A stretch of DNA of 60,000 nucleotides from Nymphaea colorata (lineage: Eukaryota; Streptophyta; Magnoliopsida; Nymphaeales; Nymphaeaceae). The stretch lies in the NCBI RefSeq assembly GCF_008831285.2, contig NC_045147.1, forward strand, positions 8,898,334 to 8,958,333, given 5' to 3'. The position numbers were made by a program, and so were the translations under genes. Each line of letters opens with the position of its first letter. Within the stretch, counting starts at the first letter, position 1. Below, piece after piece: positions 52,137-60,000 of this stretch. The notes beneath the pieces were generated by a model. It made no database searches. It saw only the letters and a list, made by a program, of their open reading frames with translations, and was not told where the DNA came from.

Positions 52137-55100
52137 CTCCCCCTCAAGCTTGGCATACATGTCAAACATGCCAAGCTTGCTAACATTTTTCTCAAATTGA
52201 GATGTACATAAAGACTTAGTTAAGACATCTGCAACTTGATCTTCAGACTTCATATAGGGCAGAATCAACTCCTTTGAATCTATGCGTTCCCGTATGAAGT
52301 GACGATCGATCTCCACATGTTTGGTCCTGTCGTGCATGACTGGATTGTTTGCCAAGTTAATCGCAGACTTGTTGTCACAATACATTCTCATCTTCTCTTC
52401 CATTTTAACCCCAATATCTGCTAAAAGAATTTTGAGCCATAACATCTCTGTAACCCCCATAGCAACCGCCCTGTATTCAGCCTCAGCACTGGACCTGGAA
52501 CAAACTTCTTGACGTTTACTTCTCCATACCACAAGGTTACCTCCAAGAAATATGCAGTATCCTGTGGTAGACCTCCTAGTATCTGTGCATCATGCCCAGT
52601 CGGCGTCAGAGTATCCTTCAATGCTTAGTTGATCTTGCCGAGTGTAGAGTAGTCCTTTCCCTGGGTCATTCTTTAAGTATCCCAATACTCTTTCAGCACT
52701 TTTCCAATGACAATCAGTAGGAGCATGCATAAACTGACTTAACACACCCACAGCATACGTAATATCTGGGCGAGTAAGAGTGAGATAAATAAGTTTACCA
52801 ACCAGACACTGATACCTCCCTTTTCCTTCCTCATCCAAGATAGTCCTAGTTTTGATACTTATCCTTGTGCCAGACTCCATTGGGGTAAGAAAGGGCCTGC
52901 ATCCCAGTTTACCTGTCTCTTTTAGAAGATCCAACGTGTATTTTCTTTGGCTCATAACAAGCCCAATCTCAGATCGCGCGATCTCAATCCCCAAGAAATA
53001 CCTTAGTTTACCCAGATCTTTGAAATCGAATTCTGCAGCTAACGTTTCTTTCATCTTCCTTTTCTCCCCCTCGTCGTCACCTGTGACAATCATATCATCA
53101 ACATATACAAGTAAAAGGCTCACCAGACCATTTCTCTGCTTGATGAAGAGGGTGTGATCACCATTTCCCTGTTTATACCCATTAGTCTTCATTACAACCC
53201 TTAGTCTTTCAAACCAAGCTCTAGGGGATTGCTTGAGACCATACAAAGCTTTCTTGAGATAGCAACACTTCCCGTTCCGAGCATACCCAGGCGGCATGCT
53301 CATATAGACTTCTTCCTCAAGGTGACCATTCAAGAAGGCGTTCTTTACATCAAGTTGGTCCATGCTCCACTTCTTTTGCACTGCAAGAGCTAAGATGACC
53401 CTTACGGTCTTCAGTTTCGCCACGGGAGCAAACGTCTCAAGATAGTCAATCCCATATTTCTGGCTAAACCCTTTAGCAACAAGACGAGCTTTATAGCGTT
53501 CTACAGTGCCATCAGGTTTGTACTTCACATTAAACACCTACTTGGAGCCAACTAAGTGAGTTCCCTTGGGGATATCAACAACCTCCCACGTATTGTTCTT
53601 TTCCAGGGCGTCCATCTCTTCTGTCATGGCCTGTAGCCATTTAGGATCCTTCCTTGCATCTTCCACTGACCTGGGAATAACAGCCATAGATAAAGAGGTA
53701 ACAAAGCACTTGTAGTCTTTACTGAGTTTTGCATATGAAACAAATCTCTGAATAGGATGAGAAGTACATGACCTGGTGCCCTTGCGCAGAGCTATGGGAA
53801 GTTCTTCATTCATTGGACTTGGATCATCCGGGGAGGTCACAAGATTGGGAAGATTGGGATTGGTAACATCAACATCTTCCATCACATCCTTCTTCTTCCT
53901 GCTGTAAACCTGACCAAATAGGTGATCTCGAGACTGTTCTTCCACAGGGCCCCCTCCATCTGACTGTCTCTGTCCTCACTGACAACGTTTTCCACACTTG
54001 GAGAACTCACCGTATAATCCAAGAAATCCATGAACTGAATCAACTGATGCGAAGAATACTCTTCCCTTCTGTCACCTAAACACTCCCCCTGAAGAGGATT
54101 CGCAGGAAAGTATGCCTCATGTTCATGAAAGGTCATATCCCTGGAGACATATACTCTGGAAGTGCTAGGGTCAACACACCTGTATCCCTTCTGGGTGGAG
54201 GAATATCCCAAGAAGACTGCTTTGATGGACCGATGATCAAGTTTCTTGAGAGTGGGACTATGATCATGGACAAAACAAACACACCCAAACACTCGAGGGG
54301 TTAGAGGCCAGGGATTCTGAGTGGGCCACAACACAGAATAAGGGGAATGACCATCCAACACACGAGTAGGCATACGGTTGATAAGGTGGGCACTAGTGAG
54401 AAGTGCGTCCCCCCAGTACCTCTTAGGGACATGACGTTGAAACATAATTGCCCGGGTAACATTCAACAAATGACGGTTTTTTCTTTCAGCCACGCCATTC
54501 TGAGGAGGGGTGTAGCTACAGGATGTTTCATGAATAATACCCTTGCTTCGCAAGAAGTCATCAAGGGATTGGGAGACATATTCTCGGGCATTGTCAGTGC
54601 GGAAGGCTTGAACAGTGGTCTGGAATTGAGTTTCGACAAATGCCACAAAGTTTTTGACAATGTCGGGAACTTCACTACGTTCTTTCAACAGATACACGAA
54701 CGTACACCGGGAGTAGTCATCAATAAGAGTCATAAAATAGTGAAAGCCACGACAAGTGGGTACTCCCGAAGGACCCCAAACATCAGAGTGAACCAAAGCA
54801 AAAGGACGGGTGGCTTTATTGAACGAAATAGGGTACGAGGCCCTAACATGCTTAGACAACTGACACACTTCACAGGCGAAGGTGTCCAAAGAAACAGAAT
54901 GAAACATCCTAGGAAACAACTTTCTAAGCAACTGGAAGGGAAGATGACCAAGTCTCTCGTGCCAACGCATAATGACGGATCTGGCCTCCATGCCAGGCAA
55001 CTGACCACTGGTAGCTGAAATCAAAACAGAAGCAACTCGAACGGGCAGTCTGTAGAGCCCATCAATAGCCGAACCAATCCCAATCTTCTGCCCCGTCCCC

Positions 55101-56428
55101 AAGTCCTGCAGGAAACAACAATCAGCAGAGAAAATTAGATTACAGTTTAGCTCTTTCGTAATACTGCTGACAGATAACAAATTTACAGGAATATTGGGAA
55201 CATGCAGGGCATTATGAAGACAATATTTGTTCAGTAGTGATAAACTCCCTTTTCCAGCCACAGAGATAGAAGAACCATCAGCCATAGACACACGCTGCTG
55301 CCCAGAGGTCAACTTGTACTCTTGAAACATCGTAGGGTCCCCTGTCATATGATGAGTAGCCCCACTGTCAACAATCCAATCACCGAGAGAAGAATTACCT
55401 TGATCACTAGTAGCAACCAGAGCCTGGGCTAACTTAGCCCCCTCAGAAGTAGAAGCATCATCCTGGGTAGACAACCGACTAATGTAGGCTTGCAACTCTC
55501 TGAGTTGATCTGAGGAGAGCTTGGATTTGACAACATTGGACGACCCCGGGCTAGGCTCTGGCACAGAAGAGGCTCGGCGATGAGGAGGAGGACGACCGCG
55601 GACGAGACGCTTCTCAGGATGAAGATCCCAACAAAAATCAACAGAATGACCCACTTTGTTGCAATGGTTGCATTGTCGAGTAGGACGCTGCCCCGTCCCA
55701 GAAGTATGGCTCACAAAGGCTGCTGGAGAACTCCCCTGATGGGAGTCAATATGCATAATCTGGCGCCGTTGCTCCTCAGACTCAATACGGGCATACACCT
55801 CTTCGATTCCAGGAATCTCATCACAGTTAAGAATCTGGCTTCGAATGGTTTCAAACTCATCACGCAGGCCTCCAAGGAAGATAATGGTGCGGTCCATCCA
55901 TTCCTTTTCCCAATACAGGGCATGATCTACACCACATTTCCAGTCATCATTCACATGATAGTCAAGTTCCTCCCATTTGGTCTTCAGGGCGGCATAGAAG
56001 GAGGCAACAGATAAATCTCCCTGTTTAAGAGCATATATGCTACGTTTGATTTGATAGGCACGTAAAACACGCTTCTTACGACCATACATACGGGCAAGAA
56101 CAGTCCACATATCATACGCCGTCGATTTACGCAAGATCAAAGGCTGAATATCTGCGGAAACCGAACTAATAATCCATACTTTTACCTGACTATCCTCCAA
56201 CGCCCAGGTCGGCCATTGCGAATCAGTTTTAGAAGGTGCAGGCTTCTCCCCAGTGATATAGTGCAGGCGACCACGACTAGTAATTCCGATTTCTAGGGCA
56301 GCAGACCACGAGAGATAGTTATCCTTATTCAGCCGAATGGAGGTGACATGAACAGGCAAGTTCTCACCCTTGGTATTGCTGCCCGTGTCGAGGGCATCAT
56401 CAAGCTTGGGCATCGCTGCATCAGCCAT
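52131..56428 (-). pseudogene. Element C gag-pol, three lesions
   Basis: ATG at 56428 (MADAAMPKL). The first frame to 53882 carries gag with WEELDYH, a CCHC knuckle CNHCNKVGHSVDFC, protease WIVDSGATHH, and integrase HERLGH, CEVCQLSKH, SDVWGP, TDNAREY and NGVAERKNRH. A frameshift near 53945 moves reading to the next frame ([15 protein letters not shown]) down to GSK, where TGG became TAG (53538-53540). RT then continues to YVDDMIVTGDDE and on to RNase H SDADWA, where GGG appears as TGA (52590-52592). The last piece ends LEGEC with TAG in the LTR. The order and length otherwise match element A. Confidence 0.95.
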
Positions 56429-56847
56429 CGCAATCCCCAAAGAAGGTCACAACCGGCGACAGAGAGGGCACAACCCACGGCGGCGGAAACAAGACACCCG
56501 GCGGCGGCGCAGCTAACCCAGGCGACGGCGGCAGGGCAGCACTGGGAACAACGACGATAACCCAGGCGACGGCGGTGCTGGGAGCAGCGACGGCGGCGCT
56601 GGGAGCAGCGACGGCACCCGGGCAGGGCAGCGCTGGGAACCACGGCGGCGGCGTTCCTGGTCGGCGGAAAAACGACGGCGGCGCTGGGAACGATGGACTG
56701 CGGCGGCGTTCCTGGACGGCGTCAGCACTGCAAACAGCAACAGCAGCGGCGCTGGGAACAGTGTCGGCGGCGGTGCTGGAAACGGCAACGGAGGCACGTG
56801 AACGGCAGAAAAAACACTACTTGCACACCAACGATCTCACACGCGGT
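56429..56847 (-). other. Element C leader, GC-rich
   Basis: Leader made largely of GGCGGCG, GCTGGGAACG and GGCGACGGCGG words repeated in varying order (about 56510-56790). Overlapping open frames on both strands are compositional artefacts. Confidence 0.8.
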
Positions 56848-56860
56848 GGCTCTGATACCA
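56848..56860 (-). other. Element C primer-binding site
   Basis: The minus strand reads TGGTATCAGAGCC beside the 5' LTR. Initiator tRNA-Met type, the same as in A. Confidence 0.96.
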
Positions 56861-57146
56861 TGTAGAAACACGAACCACAAGGAGAGAGCAGAGAAAGAAC
56901 ACACAATATACGTGGAAAACCTCAGAAAGAGGTGAAAAACCACGGGGAAGCTTTGACCTAAGGGCAAACCGCAACCCTAGGAGAGAGAAAATAATATTCA
57001 CTTAACTCCACAATTACATGTAAGTGAAGAATATATAGGAGGGAGAGAAAGAGTGCCGCCTAGGGTACCGAGCCCACCTCGGTATCCGTGCCCCATAGGG
57101 CCGGGTCCATATATGGACCCGGTTCCCAATACAATATATTCTAACA
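56861..57146 (-). repeat. Element C 5' LTR
   Basis: 286 bp, partner of 51851-52136. A TATA-like CCTATATATTC lies at about 57029-57039 on the minus strand. The 22-bp palindrome recurs at 57101-57122. Confidence 0.96.
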
Positions 57147-57151
57147 ATGAA

Positions 57152-57714
57152 CACAATTGATGCAGGGCAGACCCAGAAGGACCCAGTACTTATAGATTCG
57201 TTGATAGATCCAAGGATCTGTTCTTGACGAGTGTGTCGATTGAGAGCTTCAACGAGAATCCATGTACAGGACGAAGCTCCAACCAAAGGAGGTGCACATG
57301 AGGAGGTCTGTGTGCATGATGTAGGGGCAAAGGTGGTGTAGGTTCAGGTTTTCATGGGCTTAGTTGGAGGTCTTAGATCCAATGTGGGTGTTTGGACCTT
57401 TATTAGATCCATACCTTATTTTTGTTACATTGAGGTATAAATACCCCACGTGGAGTTTTAGGTTTTTTTTTTAAGTTCATTTTTTGAGAGAGAAATCCCA
57501 ACTTGAGTTTGAGATTTGGCTTTTCCCTTTTGTTGCTTATGACTTTTTATCATCTTGGTTGCAACTTTGTTCACTTGTTGATCAATATGATTTGACAGTT
57601 CATTGATTTGGGATTTGGAGGAGAAAATCCTCCCTGTCGCTGCATCAACTTGGCATACCCACCCACCATGCAGAGTACCAGCATGACGGGGCACTAGACC
57701 AAGCCTACACTTAT
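57152..57714 (+). other. Putative 5' LTR/leader region of gypsy element H
   Basis: No coding sequence recognised. It lies directly upstream of the plus-strand gypsy gag remnant and contains a TATA-like box followed by a T-rich run, as in gypsy LTRs. No primer-binding site or LTR edge could be fixed, and the 3' LTR is outside the window. Confidence 0.45.
57430..57444 (+). promoter_or_regulatory. TATA-like box, element H
   Basis: GAGGTATAAATACCCC with an adjacent CACGTGG G-box-like word. A plausible LTR promoter for the plus-strand gypsy element; activity unknown. Confidence 0.5.
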
Positions 57715-60000
57715 GGGCTCAAGATTGATCTCCCTGAGTTTACAAGTAGAGTGGATGCAGAGCTCTACTATAGTTGGGTGTAGCCGGTAAAGAGCTACTT
57801 TGAGCTACATGATGTGGCAGAGAGGAAGAATGTGGTGATTGCAGCTACACGTCTTTGAGTATTGGCGCAGATATGGTGGACAAAGCTGTAGAAGGCACAC
57901 GAGTGGTAGGGACAGCAGAATAATCATCCTTGGGAGGAGATGAAGCGGTTGATGAATGCCAAATTTGTTCCTTCTGATCACACACAACGAGCTTATCACC
58001 AGTACATTTATCTGCATTAGGGTTCTAGCACCGTGCATGAGAAAATAAAGGAGTTCCACCAACTCTCTTTTTGGGTTCAGATCCATGAGACGCTAGAGCA
58101 GCAGATCACCAGGTATACCGCTGGACTTCGCCCTGTTATTTTTGATGAATTTGCTTGTGCTTATGTTATTATGTCTCTAAATCAGGCTATCTCATATGCA
58201 TTGAATGTGGATGAAAAGTTGTATAAGTCAAGCTCCCCAGCCATAGCAAGCTCCCTAAAGCTAGGAAAAAAGCCTGAGCCCAAGAGTCAGAACAAGAATG
58301 ACAGTGATCTTGCATTTAACATTATGTCTAAAACTTGTTGTACGAGTTCTGACACTAAGTGTTTCCATTGTCATGGGTATGGCCATATTGCTTCTCAGTG
58401 TCCTACAGTTGTCAAGTCTACCAATTTAGCATACCAAGAGCATGCACAAGATCATGACATGGATAGGCAGTCACTGTTGTTTGCAAGTGAGTATCCTGCG
58501 GAAAGATGGTGCCTTCTTAAAGTTTGATAGGAGTGATGTTAATAATCTAGTTTTCATCAAGTTTGTTTTGTCTACTCCACGTGCCCAGATAATAGCAAGT
58601 GGTTGTGAAATGTCATATTTCGCACACATTACAAGTGTGAGGGTAACATTTGTGATGTGGTGATTGATAGTGGGGCATGTGTAAACATGGTGTCGCTTCC
58701 CTAGTTGAGCTGTTAGACCTCAAGGTAGAGAAGCACCTTCATCCCTATAGGATGTCATGGTTCAAGAAGTAGAACGAGTGTCCTATTGTGAGTAGTCTAT
58801 GGTGTGATGTAGTTCCTATAGATGTGTGTCATGTATTGTTAGGGAGACCATGGCAATATGGTAGGAAAACTATCCATAATGGTTGCAACAATACCTACTC
58901 CTTTAGGATGCATAGGACGAATATTAAACTACTTCACTTTAAAGATTTAGGGTACTGCATCTCAAAAAATCTAGTTAAGGCAATAGGGTTTGCTGGTCTT
59001 TCCTGGAAAGAGTTCTTAGACTCTTGCATGAATGATGGCTTTTGTCTAACCCTTGTGGCAAAGCATACTTTAATTGTTCCTATAGACGTGCCTGCAAGTT
59101 CCCAGCCGCTCCTTAATGAGTTTGCTGATATCTTGCCATCTGCCCTTCTAGATGGCCTCCCTCCCTTACGGTCTGTGCAGGACACCATAGATTTTATCCT
59201 AGGGTCTAATCTTCCAAACTTGTTTACATATCGTTTGAACTCAACATATAAGGCAAAGATACAACATCAGGTAGTGAAGTTATTGTGAAAACAGTTTATT
59301 AGAGAAAGTGTCAGTCCTTGTTTTGTGCCTGCCCTCCTTACCCATAAGATGGACGAATCAAAGCACGTGTGTAGATAGTAGAACTATAAACCAAATCATG
59401 ATCAAGTACCAGTTTCCTATCTCTAAGCTAGATGACATGTTAGACCATTTAGCCAATTCCCATGTCTTTTCTAAGATTGACCTTAAGAGTGATTACCATC
59501 AGATTTTTATTCGAGAAAGGAATGAATGTAAAACTGCTTTTAAAACTACACACAGTATTTATGAGTGGTTAGTTTTGTCTTTCAAATTATTCAATGCACT
59601 TACCACATTTATGCATGTCATGACACAAGTTTTATGACTTTTTCTTAGAAAGTTTGTAGTTGTGTAATTTGATGACATTTTTGTTCATAGTCCCATAGAG
59701 TCGACACATTTGGTACATTTAAAATAGGTTTTAATAGTTCTAAAAAAAAAAAGTTTTTTGTAAATGCTAATAAGTGTGCTTTCTTGTCTCCTAGTCTTGT
59801 TTTTTTGGTTTTATGGTTTCCTCAAATGCTCTACAGGCTGACCCTTCAAAAGTCCAAGCAATTGTAGATTGGCCAACCCAAAAAACAATAGGGGAAGCTC
59901 AAAGTTTTCACGGGTTGGCTACCTTCTACTATTTCTTTATTCGAAATTTTAGTACTATTATGGAACCCATTATAGAGTGCCTCAAGGGTACTAAGTTTCT
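57715..60000 (+). pseudogene. Ty3/gypsy gag-pol remnant H, runs off the window
   Basis: Plus-strand gypsy element. Gag starts near LKIDLPEFTSRVDAE (57718) with several stops, then HEKIKEFHQLSF and RYTAGLRP (58033-58300), and a CCHC knuckle CFHCHGYGHIASQC near 58360. Protease has DSGA at 58666. Its C-terminal part CHVLLGRPWQYGRK is near 58827. RT has VDSRTINQI, KYQFPISKLDDML and FSKIDLKSDYHQI (59308-59637). The catalytic box follows as FDDIFVHS near 59670, with TAA where Tyr is expected. Post-RT sequence [20 protein letters not shown] continues to the edge. Stops and frameshifts throughout. The RT wording suggests a chromovirus-type lineage. Confidence 0.85.

Larger units (their letters stand above)
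51851..57146 (-). mobile_element. Full-length but inactivated Ty1/copia element C
   Basis: 286-bp LTRs (51851-52136, 56861-57146), target duplication ATGAA (51846-51850, 57147-57151), primer-binding site 56848-56860, GC-rich leader and polypurine tract 52137-52148. Coding region broken at three places. Same family as B. Confidence 0.97.

Overview
This window looks like the nuclear genome of a flowering plant in a gene-poor region dominated by LTR retrotransposons. The evidence is several Ty1/copia and Ty3/gypsy polyproteins, primer-binding sites matching plant initiator tRNA-Met, and one intronless pentatricopeptide-repeat (PPR) gene of the land-plant PLS class. The sequence alone does not identify the species. 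Apart from the PPR gene (start codon at 22853) I see no convincing host gene and no RNA gene.

Layout. Bases 1-10,700 hold a badly decayed minus-strand Ty3/gypsy element of Tat/Ogre character (RT and integrase at 2885-4620, possible promoter end near 9736). It comes with a degenerate minisatellite (1800-2560) and a clean eleven-copy 175-bp array (6681-8570), and is flanked by diverged inverted copies of another repeat (about 130-600 and 10230-10720). Bases 10,700-22,750 are AT-rich and mostly unrecognisable: a pair of about 550-bp direct repeats, a (TA)21 tract and a copia RNase H fragment. The PPR gene occupies 22853-24721.

Bases 25,778-51,650 are one nested stack. An old minus-strand copia element (G, 25778-34868) received element F (27735-32915, TSD GAGTA) and a plus-strand copia element D (from 34869). 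D received E (35376-40776, TSD TATTT) and B (from 43256). B received A (46145-51573, TSD AAAAC). The far ends of B and D are missing, so a deletion followed. A further element C (51851-57146, TSD ATGAA) and a plus-strand Ty3/gypsy element H (coding from about 57715, running off the window) complete the region.

State of the elements. A (250-bp LTRs, identical by eye; one 1,441-codon ORF) and F (165-bp LTRs with 2 differences; one 1,407-codon ORF) look structurally complete. E has 433-bp LTRs, identical by eye, and only one visible lesion, an extra base in an A run. C has 286-bp LTRs with 5 differences and carries a frameshift and two stops. B, D, G and H are remnants. In A, B, C and E the pol reading frame runs through the polypurine tract and stops six bases inside the 3' LTR. 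A, C and F have unusually GC-rich repetitive leaders between primer-binding site and start codon.

I found no clear previously undescribed system. The most noteworthy points are the nested-insertion record, two intact copia elements, the single homopolymer lesion in E, the GC-rich leaders, the shared PPT/LTR stop arrangement and the A/B alternation of the 175-bp array. All alignments were made by eye.
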